64,000 nucleotides of DNA from Adiantum capillus-veneris (lineage: Eukaryota > Streptophyta > Polypodiopsida > Polypodiales > Pteridaceae), in assembly GCA_014529385.2 (NCBI GenBank), contig CM043970.1, forward strand, positions 45,724,279-45,788,278, read 5' to 3'. Each line of letters opens with the position of its first letter. Positions within the stretch are counted from its first letter, which is position 1. The position numbers were made by a program, and so were the translations under genes. The notes under the pieces are model-generated. The model did no database searches. It saw only the letters and a list, made by a program, of their open reading frames with translations, and was not told the origin of the DNA. This document shows, one piece after another, positions 34,387 through 47,794 of the stretch.

Positions 34387-35420
34387 TATTGTCCCCCCAA
34401 CAAGCATGGAACCCTTTCAAGTGTTTCATATGCACATTCTAGCATCAAGTAGTCACTCTCTATACTTTGCATCCCAAAACACATCAATACTAATGATCAA
34501 AGCTAGAATATTTTTTTCTCCTTTAACCATACATTTCCATGTACCATTTAACAACCACATATATGATATGCTGAGATATACCTCTCTTGAAGTAAGAGTC
34601 AATGCACTCACCAAAGGAAGTATATCCCACTTTCCTTGATCAAACACAAAGGATTGCATATCTTTCAAAATAGAAGATTCACTTTCAAAAGTATAAATTC
34701 AGCTTGATACCTCCCCACATATCTATCATAAATTTCATCATAAAAGAGAGAATGCATAACTAGTGACGTGCTCATAATACTCATAACAATCTTGATCAAA
34801 GTTGCTCATCTCCCACAAAGTACTAGCGCCACAAGAAGAAGCACGTTTTACATATATCACAATATGTGCTTTATGAACATCCAAATTCATCTTATCATAA
34901 GCATAAAAACATTCCCCAAGTATGTCACTTTGCATGATAAAGTTTCTTGTTATAGCTAGAGACAAACCCACATTAAAATCATGTGGCTTATCATCATAAG
35001 CAATACCATCAACCATACAATATTTATTCTTGTTGGGATGTCAAAGTCAAAACAAATGCTCTCGTCATCAAAGTGGGAGCTTGGAGAAATTGAAAACTCA
35101 TCGAACAAGCCATAAGAGGATACACAGTCTTTGATATCAGCCACCTCATCCTCACCAATGGGTTCTTTGGTGACATTAGATCAATCCAATTGGCATCATT
35201 AGCATCCAAGTGAGAATCCAAATCACCAAAAGCATTTACATCATCATTGGTGGTCATGGGTAACTCATAAAACAACCCATAAGTAGAGACATAGTCTTCA
35301 TCATCAACCACAAGAGTGCACAAGAGTCTTGTAGACTATGAAACTCAACCACATCATCATCCTCATACTCAAGAGGAGAGTCTATACAACCCACATCACA
35401 TACATCATCTATTGTAGATG

Positions 35421-35425
35421 CTCCC
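35421..35425. repeat. Target site duplication, left (CTCCC)
   Basis: Identical to 36497-36501 and flanks the solo LTR. Confidence 0.9.
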
Positions 35426-36496
35426 TGTTGAAAGGACGCCCTTTAAACAACGTTTCCATAAAGATTCCATTAAGATTCCTCAAAGATTCTGTAAAGATTC
35501 CACATGAAGATGGTGATGAAGTAATGAAGATGAAGATGTATGTTGCAACATGAAGATACGAGTTCATGGACGTCATCGAATATCCCGTTATTATTATTTT
35601 GAGCCATTACAACCACTTTTGTAATGTTTACGGGAACCTCATATTTTAAATCGGCACTTGTATTTTGGCCGTCGCAGATGCTTGTATAATGAGTAAAGCC
35701 AACTCAGTTCTTGTAATTAAGCTCTGTAGAAGCCTAGGGACAATTGAGGTCATTTGGCCGGACATTAGGTCTGAAGGCTTGGTATATAAGCTGAAACCTA
35801 AGGCTTTGTAAAGGACACATTACGTTATCTCAATTAATATACATTCGTGGGTTCTACAGCACAAGGTAGTGAGCTTCACGCACACACACCGTCGCGCACA
35901 CTAATCACATTGCAGATATGAGAGTAGGAGCATGTTAGCATCGAGGAGCTCTCCACGTCGACGCAAGCAATGCAAGCCAAGGACCACATCACGAGCCCGC
36001 CTGCTCTACGAGCTATATTTGGTCGTAAGTACCTCAAACGACATCCGATCTGAATGATCAAGTAGTCGTTAGAATCAGGGCGAGAAGCTCTTCGTGTTGA
36101 TGTATTTGTAGATCAGTCCCGGATACTTTGGAAATTACTGTTTTGAGTCTATCGCGACAGCGATTAGAGGTCTTACAGTTATGGTTTTCAGGGTTTAGGT
36201 GTTTGGCCATATATGATTCCTTGTGAGTCTTGACCTCCGATTTCGAGTCATTCCGATATGATTTGAGACTGTTTCGAGCTTGTAGTGTTTCGTAGGATGC
36301 GTTGTTTGTTTCTTTGCTTTATGGTAGTGTTGTGGTAGGATTAGTGATTGTAGAGTGTTGTTAGTGTCTAGCTCAGGGTTGACAACCCAAAGATTGCCTC
36401 CATGCCCTAGTCAAGTCAGCTACGTCCTCGGATTGACAGTTTGTTGGTCTGTGTTCTCGCTGTGCTCCATCGTCCGTCGCGGCGTACCTGCTAACA
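35426..36496. mobile_element. Solo LTR, Copia-like, with perfect 5 bp target duplication
   Basis: It starts TGTTGAAAGG and ends TGCTAACA, 1,071 bp, with a TATA-like TATATAAGC at about 35783 on the plus strand. Perfect CTCCC copies on both sides show that it arrived as a full element and lost its interior by LTR-LTR recombination. Its end region (CATGCCCTAG ... CCTCGGATTGACA) resembles that of 60388-61356, so the two LTRs are related. Confidence 0.85.
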
Positions 36497-36501
36497 CTCC
36501 C
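36497..36501. repeat. Target site duplication, right (CTCCC)
   Basis: Identical to 35421-35425. Confidence 0.9.
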
Positions 36502-37850
36502 ACAACTTTGCATACCAAAGAATTCTCACCAAATAACCCATATGTAGATACATAATCTCCATCCATATCAATTTCATTCTTACCCATGGGATTTAAACCA
36601 TTTTCCAAAGAAAAAAATTCAATATCCCCAACATCAAGAAAAGAACCATAGAATCATTTATGTCTACATCATAAGCATTCACCAGATGCAGGTCATTTTA
36701 TTCCACATGATCACATGCTGCTACATTTGCATGCTTTGTTTCCTCCTCATCAATAGCAAGTGGATTCTCAAGTTCATGAACATTTTCAACAACCCCATAC
36801 AACAAATCAACCAAAAAGTGCATATCCTCTATCTTTGATGGTGCATCCAAAGTTTCCATGAGCCTTATCTTCCTCTCTTTGTTGTAGGCAAGCTATAATG
36901 CTTCTTCATGCTTTTTGGATTCTTCAATTCCACATGTGAATGAAAGGTAGGCTTCAACTTGATTATCAACATTTTTAACCTCTCAAATTTCATACGTGTG
37001 TCATGTAACTCCTTCACTAACATCACTTTAGCATGCTTCACACACTTTTCACATTGCATCCATACATCATTGAACCTCCTCCAGAAGCAAGAAACAAACT
37101 CATCTTCACACATAGCTAAGCTCTTCACCCTTGACCAAGCTTTATTTGGAGTTGGAATCACTACATATCGTTTAAGAAATACTTCTTCCAACAGTGACCA
37201 ACAACTCTTATCCTCAGCATGCAAGCTCTTATACCACACATATGTATCACCTCAAGCAAGAGATGAAGCATACACAACCATTCTACTTCACAATCATTCC
37301 CTGTCATTAAAAATTGCAATTGTACCTATCTCAAGAAACTTCTTGGGTCCTCACCATCTTCACCTATAAACCTCGGAGAACTCATGACAATAAATATAAG
37401 GTTGAGCTTGACTTTAGGGAAAGTATCAACCGGAGAGCCAAAATAGATCCTCACTAATAAGGGGGCACTAAAACATGTGAAGGATTTGGGGGTGGCCTCT
37501 ATAACACCTCCATTTTCACAAGATGTATGAGGAAAAGTAAAGTAGCTCTCACAAGAGGATGAGATCCAATATCCACTCACAAATTCACTCATCCTTGCAC
37601 ACCCGACTACACTTGACTAGCTTCCCTCTACACTTCCATAGACCCATATATGATCAATTGGAAAGAAAAGAAAACCACCAAATTTTGGGAAAAACACCAA
37701 CAAAAAACCAAGGAATTTCTTTGCACTTTTGTTAATAAACACCATACCCTTAGCAGTCTTGCATATGTGAGATGGGGCTACATAGTTGCTCCCAACCATG
37801 CACACAAACCCATCAAAATCCATACCAATCATAATTTATACAAAAGCTTC

Positions 37851-38722
<872 letters not shown>

Positions 38723-39298
38723 ACATATGGATGTTTCATCACTGACACTGGGATGGCTATATCCCTCTTATCCATAGGTGGAACTATGTGTCCTAGCGTC
38801 AACTCATTAGCCTCTAGCATGATCATATCAAAGAACTCCATGTTTCTCATCTTTTTTGTGTCTCTAGGGAGCATATTTACTCTACCTTTGTCTGCACAGA
38901 CTCTAATGCCACTTGCTATGTCTCACTAGAGCATTTCCATTTTACCTTGTCTCTACAGAGTCTATCAACATGTCTTGCATAGCTAAAAGCTCTATCTTGT
39001 AATCATGGTGGAGCTCACTCATGAAGGAGACACATATCATCTCTCGTCAATGCATGTAAACAAAAAAACCAAGACTATGTCATCTTGTATCTCAGATACA
39101 TACATAGGATATACAAAACCACTTTGGGATTCCCTGGGAAGGGAAGAGGAGAGCATACATAGTGCGCACGGAGAAGGCTTCTCAAGAGAAGAGGTGAGAG
39201 TTCTCCTTATTCATGGATATGTATAATGAATAAGGGTAAGTGTGGTCAGTGGGTGTCCAAAAATTGGATCTTCGGCCTCAGGCCAAGGCACATCGCTT
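38723..39298. other. Unassigned, weak minus-strand coding sense
   Basis: The minus strand at 38874-38723 reads an open frame (LEANELTLGHIVPP, DIAIPVSVM) that crosses into the LTR. It may be a remnant of an older polyprotein but shows no diagnostic motif. The rest is non-coding. Confidence 0.35.
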
Positions 39299-39787
39299 TT
39301 ATCCCAACAACGTCCCACTTAAAGATGAATGTGTCAATAAGTGGGTCCTACTAGCTAAACTACTTGTATGTACATGAAAATAGGTGAGGGACTCTCTCAA
39401 TTTATGCCTACTAGTTTGCTCATGCTTCTTGCTATACAGTATAGCATGAAGTTCTTTGTCTAGCAGTCCCTCTAGAAATAATGATACTAGTTGTTCTTCT
39501 GCAAGTATCTCTATCTGTGGAATGTGGAAATGTATTGTTTCATTTGAGTTGCACAATCCCTAACATACTCACCTTGTTCTGCTTAAAGCTGTAGATTTGA
39601 GCTACTGTATTGTGTTTCATCCCCATTTTGGAACAAGCAGCTACAAATCCTTGTGCTAATGTGTTCGTCCATGATTGACCTTGGTGGAATGTTTTGGAAC
39701 CATGTCAATGATTTTCCTTCTAATTTCATTCCAAACCCCTCGAATTGAGCATGGAAATCAAATATGCAATTTGCTCTTAGCACTTGC

Positions 39788-39791
39788 TTAA
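39788..39791. repeat. TTAA target duplication, left
   Basis: Abuts the CACTAG terminus; partner at 41113-41116. Confidence 0.9.
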
Positions 39792-41112
39792 CACTAGATT
39801 GATAACAGGACACTTTTGTGTCCTGTTAAGTGACCATTTTGCTTGAATTATTTTAAGAGTATGAAAATGAATTTGTAGGTGCTATATATCCACAAAGTTG
39901 CCTTATGAGCTGAAAAAAACTTAGCATTTTTTTTTTGAGTATCGATCCCACCACTAACCTTACTCTTGCACAACATTTTTGAACCTAAACTGTGTGAAAA
40001 AACGGGTCCTGTTTTTGGCTTTTTTTCAATTTTTGGCAACTATACCACTCTAAACTTCATGTTTGTGAGGTTTAGATGGCTAGAGGTTAGGCCTTCATAG
40101 TTCTCAACATGTTTTGATGCTTGTAGGGAGAGCTAAGTGTTAAAATTGAAAGTTATGACCAATTTACAAGAATTGCATAATCCTGTTTTTTAGCCAAAAT
40201 TAGCACTTTTATGATTTTTTTGGTGGCTTTCTTGATATCCAAATTCAATTTTGATTGTGCAAGTGTAATGTATAACATAAAGCTAATCTTCCTTGAGTTT
40301 TGGGGGACCTAATATGCTATATAGCATAGTATATGATGATGGTTGAGTTTTTTGATTGCTGAAGAATACGATACATTTTAGAGTAGCAAGTATAACTTTC
40401 TCAATATTTCTAGTTTCTTAGGCAAATTGTGTGTATTTTATAGGTAGTGACCATATCTAATCGTAGACTACAAACTTGGCTAGATATTGAGTAGTTTCTA
40501 TGGGTTTCTAGAGGTCATAATGCTAAACACAGTTTTTTCATGTTTGCTGTATTTAGCACTTTATCATTGTCCCCAAGGTTCCAATTGTAAGAGATCCATT
40601 ATCCTTTTGACATGCTCCATGGCTCCTTTTGAATCCAGAGGCCCAAAGGGAACTAAGAAAACATGTATATAGTATCTATATTGAGCGTGACTATAGAAAC
40701 TTTGATGATAGGTCCGCAAAATGGCAAAAATGCAACTTTTTTGTACCTATTTTTTCTGCCCAAAAAAAAATTAGTGAGGTAAAAGCAACCATTTTTTTGG
40801 TCACCAACCCATTGAAGTTAACGGGGCATTTTATCTCATGTCCTACAAAAATCTCCACTCTTATTTATATGCAATCAACCGTAAGAAATTGCTGTTTTGG
40901 GAAAAATGCACTGGTCCATCAACTTTGGAGGCTTGTAGTGACCAAGGGATGAGAAAAATTACAAGTTTCTCATTTTTTCCATATGTAGTAGTTATTGAAC
41001 TATAAGCTCATGAAAGGATTTTTCAAAATGAGTGGATCTACTATGGTTTTGGAAATTTTTCCCAAAACCCTGAAAGGACACTTTTATGTCCTGTTAGGTT
41101 ACCATTCTAGTG
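39792..41112. mobile_element. 1,321 bp piggyBac-like element with perfect TTAA duplications
   Basis: The left end is CACTAGATTGATAAC and the right end, reverse-complemented, is CACTAGAATGGTAAC, both directly flanked by TTAA. Just inside the left end is a near-perfect palindrome (AACAGGACAC/GTGTCCTGTT) at 39804-39827. A related AGGACACTTTTATGTCCT block lies at about 41071-41090. Short frames inside (40487-40672, 40629-40952) match no transposase, so the element looks non-autonomous. It interrupts a gag frame precisely. Confidence 0.85.
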
Positions 41113-41116
41113 TTAA
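41113..41116. repeat. TTAA target duplication, right
   Basis: Identical to 39788-39791. Confidence 0.9.
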
Positions 41117-41975
41117 AGCTTGCTAAGTGGTCGTATGGATCCCCTGATCCGCTGTATTTTCTAACCCATTTTTGAAAATCAGCTGTTCTGATGCGTCTAT
41201 TTGGTTCAACTCCCGGTCTCATGGCAGTCGGTCATGTTCCGAGTCCTTCAAACCAATTTGTTGGAAATAGTGACTCATGTAGCCCTGGGCTGGCCTTAGT
41301 GTCACCCGATTTTCTGCATAATGAGGTGGTTTCTGGTTTCTTAACATTACTCTCAGAAGATCTCTCACAATGTTCATCTCTTGGAATAGTTTTTGGTCCT
41401 TGGCCCAATATCCAATCCCTTATTGAATATCCTTGATATTTGGTTTATTCTACCTCCTCAGGAGTCATCATAACAAAGTTGTTGTTATAAAAATCTCTAA
41501 ACAGGTAGGTTGGTAGATCTGTTGATCCCTTATCCTTGATCTTGAAGATATATATGACCTTCATGGGTTTTAGTTATCCTGATTTGGTATGCGGAGTCCA
41601 CAGAAGATCTTTTATATTTATATCCTCCCAACAATAGACTCCGATCAATAAGTGGGTCAATAAGTGGCTTCAAATCAACTTGATCGTATCCCTCGAATTC
41701 CAAAGTTGGTGGTCCTCTTTTGCGGTCATATCTGGAATTATGGTATTTACTTCTAACCCCCATTTGTCTATCACGTCAAGGTTTTTGACTTGTAAATAGT
41801 AAGTTCTATTTCTATCCATGTACATTTTTCCTTGTTTGTTTTCCCGGATCTCTTCTTCGAACTCAATACTATGGTCATCAATGTGAATAGCATACTCTTC
41901 GTTAGGATCTAGGTAAATGTGAGCTCCATGGCGATTAGTCTTATAAAAAGAGAGTATATGCTTATAGCACACTGT

Positions 41976-42578
41976 CGTTCTGGTTTCTGACTAGTCGAGT
42001 AAGAAGACATTTCATATGTTGAATCAGAAAAAGTGTCTGAGACTCCTTCAGGGATAGTGTGCAAGGAATTGCCTTGATTCACGCTTTCTACGATGTATAC
42101 TCTACTAGAGGTTTATCCAAATATGCCTTGATTTCCTAATAGATCAGATCTAAGGTTCATAAAGACTTGTGAAGCCTTGGATAGAGTACTTACCATTGGA
42201 TTGACTTGTTGTCAATTTCTTTTGAAGAACTTGATTTGACTGCAACTTCTATCAAGCTGCCAATTCCTCGTCTGCAACCTGATTCTTGAATCAATTTTGA
42301 TCAAGTTAGCTATTCTTTCACAAAGATTGTGTAGTTTTTGCTAACTCTTGTGATTGGTCTATGTGTATCACTTTAATTTGAGCTAATTTAGTCAGCAATT
42401 GAGATTTTTCAAACTCGACTTTGGCAAAAATCAAAGGATTAATCTACAACCTGGAAGCTGAGTGAACATGTACCAATTCGGCTCCGATTGAATGCAAAAT
42501 TTCTCGATGGCTTTATATTATGCTGATCTAACAGTGTACAAGTCCAAAAGTCAAAATTGGTATCTCTCTGTAGTAGTA
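41976..42578. other. Non-coding, leads into the palindrome repeats
   Basis: No ORF of note. The part from about 42300 has the composition of the following tandem units and is probably a more diverged first unit. Confidence 0.45.
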
Positions 42579-43230
42579 GTAAATAATCGTGATTATTTAC
42601 TTTTGTCAATTTTTTGCACTTTTTGGCTTGGTTTGCCAAGTATACAACCTGTTAAGGTCCTTGGACAAGTTTCAACAAATTTGAACAAAATATGTTCAAG
42701 TTTATCAACTGTTTCGTGTCCCCAGACTCTGATTTCAAGAATCTGACTTAAGTCTCACTTTTGTGATCCAAATTTCACCAAAACTGATTATGTGGTCTAC
42801 TTGATATGCTTGACCTTGTGTATGATCAAATATGCAAGACTCTCAATTTTTGAAGCAGATGTAAATAATCGTGATTATTTACTCTAGCTAATTTTTTGCA
42901 AGTTTTTGTCCCAATCTTGACAGAGATCTATTAAGCACCTCAACTTAAGGTCTCTAGCCAAGCTTCATTAAGTTTGGACAAATTTTGGTCAAATGGTCAT
43001 CAATTTTCTGTCCGCCGCAGACTAACTTTGCAAATTTGGTCACAATTTTCAATCCAATGATCCAAATCTTACCAAATTTGGTTTGTGGGCTTATTACAAC
43101 ATGAAAAAACTAGTGGTATGCTAACTTGGTCAAAAAAGTTGAAAAATGGAGCAGATGTAAATAATCGCGATTATTTACAGAGCTGATAAATTTTTGTATC
43201 TTTTTGGTCAACTGAGCATATACACATGTC
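42579..43230. repeat. Tandem units of ~282-296 bp, each with a 22 bp palindrome
   Basis: GTAAATAATCG(T/C)GATTATTTAC occurs at 42579-42600, 42861-42882 and 43157-43178. Each is followed by a TAATTTTTTGCA-type word and similar TTGG-rich sequence (GACAAGTTTCAACAAATTTG against GACAAATTTTGGTCAAATGG). The spacings of 282 and 296 bp indicate a diverged tandem array. Confidence 0.75.
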
Positions 43231-43234
43231 TACG

Positions 43235-43687
43235 ATGAAATTAGTCCACGGGTCGACGATGCCAAAAGCTACGAAATATCGTGAAGTATTTACGTCAATG
43301 CGTAGAGCTCTTACCTATGGTTGCAATGCAACAAATGCGACTGCAATGTGACAACCGGGGAGGGAGTAGGAAGCGTGAGAAAGAGAGAAGTGAGTACCGT
43401 TAGCTCACGCTGAGTATTTTATTATCCAAAACTTAATAATAACTTATAAAAATTGGCTTCTATACCTTGGTCAAGGTTTTTGGTGGTCAAAACTAATAAT
43501 TTGAGAGCTCTAACTAAAGATAGGTGATGAGAGATTGATACAATTTGGAAGCTTGTAGCCCCGGCTCATTAATTACAAGGTTTATCCAAAAAATAGAAGT
43601 TACAATATTTCCGATTTATCAAAATAATAAGTGTTCTTACAATAAAATCTCTGAAAAATGGTATCCAAGTTAGCTTTGCTGCTAATA
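43235..43687 (-). mobile_element. LTR fragment (family of 9278-10199)
   Basis: It matches about 9750-10197 in the same plus-strand orientation: CCACGGGTCG, TACGTCAATGCGTAGAG, GTGACAACCGGGGAGGGAGT. It is cut at both ends and joined directly to the pol remnant at 43688. Confidence 0.8.
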
Positions 43688-45480
43688 ATGAATTCCTTGT
43701 AATTCCTTTTGGTTTGACAAATGTACGTGCTATATATTCACCTATGATGAATTGCATATTTTTGAAGCATCACGACTGTGTTGTGGTTTTCTTTGATGAC
43801 ATATTGATTTTTATTAAGAATAAAAAAGACCACTATACACATTTAGAATTGGTTTTAAACTGTTGCATGAAGACCTTTATTTGAATCTTGAGAAAAGCTT
43901 TTTCTTCAAAATTGAGATTGAACAGTTAGTTCATGACTCACATTGTCACTAGTAGTGAAGGAATCCCTGTGGACCTTAAGAAGACTCAATGCATCAAGGA
44001 ATAGTGTAGATCTCAATCTATTCATGAGATTTATTCTTTTCTTGGTTTTCGTAGTTATTACAAAAAATACATTCAAAAATTTTCATACTTGGATTTACTA
44101 CTCACAAACCTTCCGTAAAAGAGTTCATCTTTCACTTGGAATGACCAACATCAAAATATGTTGAGACACTCAAATATACACTCACATGTGACTCTGTCTT
44201 ACAAATTTATGATTTTTAAAGACTCTTGTTTTTTGCCAACTATCTCTAATCGTCACATTAAATGGGCATCATTCATTCAAAGTTTTCAACCACTCATTCA
44301 ATATCAATCTCAATTATATTGGCTCTCCCTTTGAAAAGATGTTGTTACATATGTTTTACAATGTTTTGTTTGTCAACAAATCAAGCATAATCATGTTAAG
44401 CAATATGGTTTGTTCATGCCTTTACCTATTCTGACTCTCCATGGCAACACATTTATATGGATTTTATTACTGGATTTCCACTCACTCGTGCACAAAATGA
44501 TATGATTTGGACCATTGTAGATAGATTTAGCAAGTAGGCTTACTTTCTTCCTTGTAAGAAGACCCCCTCAACTAAGAAAACGACTCTTTTGTTTCTTAAA
44601 CATATTTTTGTTTTGCATGGAATTCCTAAATTTATCATATCCAATCAAGATAGAAGTTTTTGCAATGACCTTTGGGTGAAATTTACAAATTTAGGCACTT
44701 AAATAGAGTTTAGTTTTGCATTTCATCCAAAATCTAATCGAAAAACCAAAGTGACGAATAGCACCATTCTAGATTTTTTACAAACATACACTTGTGAGAG
44801 ACTAGGAACTTGGGAAATATACATTCCACTTGCTTCAATTTTCATGCAACAACACTCCTCATTCATCCACGGGAAAGTCACCATCTCAAATTGTATATTG
44901 ATACTCATTGCCTACTCCCTTGTCTCTCATTTCTCATAAAGTACCATATGTTGATGAAATTTCTCAACAACACACCTAGATCTTAGAGCAAGCAAAACAA
45001 GAAATTCACAAAGCACAACATTCATACATGAAACAATAAAATAAATAGAGAACCCATGAAATTCAAAGAGGGAGATTTTGTGATGCTTTGCATCGAAAAG
45101 AGACCTTTTAAGAGTGTAGAGACCAATCTTGTTGTTAAGCTAGCACCACGATATTATGGTCCATTTAAAATCACTAATTTTATTAATGCTAAAAAAATTT
45201 TATTGGCTCTCCCTCACTCTTAAAAAATTCACAACATATTTCACATAAGCCTTCTTTGTCCTTTCAAAGCTTCTCTACCGTCACTTTCTATCATTGATGA
45301 TCCACCTTTTCTAGAAGAAGATTCTAAAATCCTTGTACCTAAGACCATCATAGACCATCAAGACACTTCAACATGCAGTGGTATATTGCATTGCAAGGAT
45401 TTTCTGAAGTATAAGAATCATGTCCATGAAAGCGCCAAGTAGATGCCAGAGATGTTTTTTTCTCTCCTCCTAGCATCTTG
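43688..45480 (+). pseudogene. Ty3/gypsy pol remnant (RT to integrase), copy 1
   Basis: The pieces include EFLVIPFGLTN and an RT active-site FFDDILIF (about 43785-43810), an RNase H/connection region full of stops, and integrase DFITGFPLTRAQND (about 44460), ISNQDRSF (about 44640) and a degraded glutamate region. A C-terminal region runs to about 45430. Every few tens of codons there is a stop. A second copy of the same family lies at 61400-63715 in the same orientation. Confidence 0.8.
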
Positions 45481-46093
45481 GAAGCATATCAAACTTCTTG
45501 AAGTTGAAAGTTTTTCTTCTTTACTTGATTTTTGTCATTTGGCTGATAACTATTGTATTTCATACCTATGGTTTGTCCTTTTATAGTTCATTTAGTGGTA
45601 AGTGTATCCTAAGGTTTGCCCTTTGACTATTAGTCCGTGGTATTTGATACCTGAGCTTATCCCTTTGAGAGTTATTTGTCGTGCATCATTTAGAGGAATA
45701 TTTGACTAAGGGTTTTCCCTTTGAACATTGTAAAAAGTGATTTCTTTTCATTGTTTCATGCTCTTATTGTCTTTGCTCGAGGGACCGCTAACAAAGATCT
45801 CTTTCAATTTTGTAGATATTTGGATATGTGGATTACACTTACCATTTTGGTTTCCTTTTTCAGAATATTATGATGAGTAGTGGGAAGTTCCCTCTGAGTA
45901 CTCGTAGCCAAAATCACCTATTAATCACTAATTTTCACTAATTACATTCACTAATTATTTGGGCATTTTGCAAAGTGCTGATTTGGATTGATTATTTGAT
46001 GCATTTCCATGATGATTATGTGTTTACATTCATGCTAAACGATGCTACACATTGATATTTTTGTTGGTTGTGTGTAGGTGATTTTACGGGATC

Positions 46094-46130
<37 letters not shown>

Positions 46131-46839
46131 TTGTTGGGCACTAATCAAGTGCTTCATCGCTGAGTTTGTGGCTAATTAAGGTGCTGAAATTAATGCTAAT
46201 TCTCTTATTTTATGTGCAGGTTTGGTTCATGAACCATGTGCATTCATAAAATGCAAAACTAGGTGCGGTTTATGCCCGCTTGTGTGTAGGCGGAAGTGCC
46301 TAATTTGGGGCAATTTGGGGCTGTTTTGGAGTCCAATTTGCTTATGAGAAGCATGTGATTGCTTATGGTTGTCAATGAGTTATGGTTATGCTTTTCTAAT
46401 TCCGTTGTGATGCCGAAATGCTATCGAAATTCGGTCAAATTTGGTTATTTATGCTTATGTGCATGAATTGAAGCAAAAAGCGTGTTAATGATTGATTAAA
46501 CTTGAGATTTGGATACTTGAATTGATCTTTAATTGATGCAAAATGCTGTTCTGAGTGCGATTAGTCATCGTGCAAGAGAGGGTGATTTTTGTGTTTATTT
46601 AAGCGTAGTTTCGAGACGATTTGTGTGCTTAAAGAATGATGTTTTGTGCGATTTGGATTAAGTAAGTGATCAATTTCGGTGTTTCGATTGCTTGATTGCG
46701 AATGTTTAGGTCGGTGGGCTGATCTAGAATTTTTGGGAATTTTCAGGTAATTTTTGGCATTTTTTTTGCTAATTTTTACTCAAATGTGCTAATTATGCTA
46801 AGAAAATTGATAAACCGCTTAATTCGGGTGAATTGTGGA
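45481..46839. other. Non-coding, possible 3' end of the pol remnant, with an (AC)n tract at 46096-46127
   Basis: A CTTTGCTCGAGGGAC word near 45774 is reminiscent of the post-pol region of plant gypsy elements. Beyond it no coding sense is seen. Confidence 0.45.
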
Positions 46840-47350
46840 GTGCCAAGGATTTTTTTTTCCCCTTTTTTGAGCGTTTTTGCGTGCTAGTTTAAATTTTTTT
46901 ACATTTTTAGGTTTTTTGTTTGATAAGATTTGATTTTTTTAATTATATTTGTGTATTTTATTATTTTTTTGTGTTTTTTTTCTATTTTTGTTTGTGTTTT
47001 TTTTTGAATTATTTTTGTGTTTTTTTGTATTTTCTTTATTTATTATATTTTAATTATGATTTTTAGTAATTTGGTGCATGATTTGATTTTTTGTGTGTTT
47101 TTAGAATTATTTATGTTTTTTATTTATTGTTTGTGGTCATTTTTGTATTTTTGTAAGTGTTTTTTGATTATTTGTGTATTTTATTAATTTACTTTGTGAG
47201 CTTTTGAATTTTTTGTGAGCCTTTTTGAAATTTTGAATGATTGTTTAATGTAATATCTGTATTTTTGTATTTATTTTTTGATTTATGTGTGTTTTTTTAC
47301 TTATTTGTGTGAATTTTTTTATTATTTTTGGTTTTTTATCCAAAAATAAA
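46840..47350. repeat. T-rich, C-poor low-complexity block
   Basis: About 500 bp of plus strand is dominated by T runs separated by G or A (TTTTTGTGTTTTTT and TTTTTGTATTT words), with very few C. Such strand asymmetry is not explained by any feature found. It stops sharply at about 47365. Confidence 0.8.
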
Positions 47351-47364
47351 AAAATAAAAAAAAT

Positions 47365-47758
47365 TACATGTCTCACCTGTCTCGTTGCGTGGACGAAGCT
47401 GGCCACCCGGCTTTAGTCTCGCCGTGATTCACGCGGCCCTGACCTACCCTTCTACGCAATTACTGCTGGTCGAGACATCCTATGTACGCTCCGCACCCGC
47501 CTAAGTGTCCTACGCGTTTCTGCCTCGAGTCCTCCTACGTGCGCATGCTCCTGGCCTAGTCATCCTACGCGTTGCTGCCCCAGGCCCAAGACTTCCTACG
47601 CCCTCAGCACACAACACTCTCTCTTATCACACAACACTCTCTCTCTAACAGCCCAAGTTGGCCCCAAACCCATGTGCACCCCACCCCGCTTTTGATAACG
47701 CACACACACACACCGCAGCTCCCGCTGAGTCTCGCCTTGGCTCACAAAAAGACACACG

Positions 47759-47794
<36 letters not shown>

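Larger units (their letters stand above)
34738..37592 (-). pseudogene. Gag of element B, decayed and split by a solo LTR
   Basis: The frame opens near 37592. FIGEDGEDPRSFL at about 37350 is the gag start motif. After a frameshift the frame at 37239-36865 gives a gag core (SLLEEVFLKRY, then SRVKSLAM, then SCFWRRFNDVW). The rest is acidic with stops, resumes left of the solo LTR at 35420 and ends near 34738. Three copies of a DYVSTYGLF-type motif lie at about 36545, 35295 and 35120. Gag forms the particle that packages the RNA. There is no CCHC knuckle. Confidence 0.65.
39299..41975 (-). pseudogene. Ty3/gypsy-like gag, split by a piggyBac-like element
   Basis: Right of the insertion the minus strand codes a gag lead-in (41972-41120, ending in a GSGDPYDHL motif typical of plant gypsy gag). 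Left of it the frame goes on directly (EGKSLTWFQNIPP at about 39690, LAEEQLVSLFLEGLL at about 39500). With the element and one TTAA left out the frame is continuous at the junction. Further breaks occur at 41530-41670 and near 39580. Gag would build the cytoplasmic particle. Confidence 0.65.

Noticed and set aside
41191-41436. Plus-strand frame opposite the gag lead-in
   Set aside because: The minus-strand gag with its GSGDPYDHL motif explains this stretch; the plus-strand frame is its shadow.
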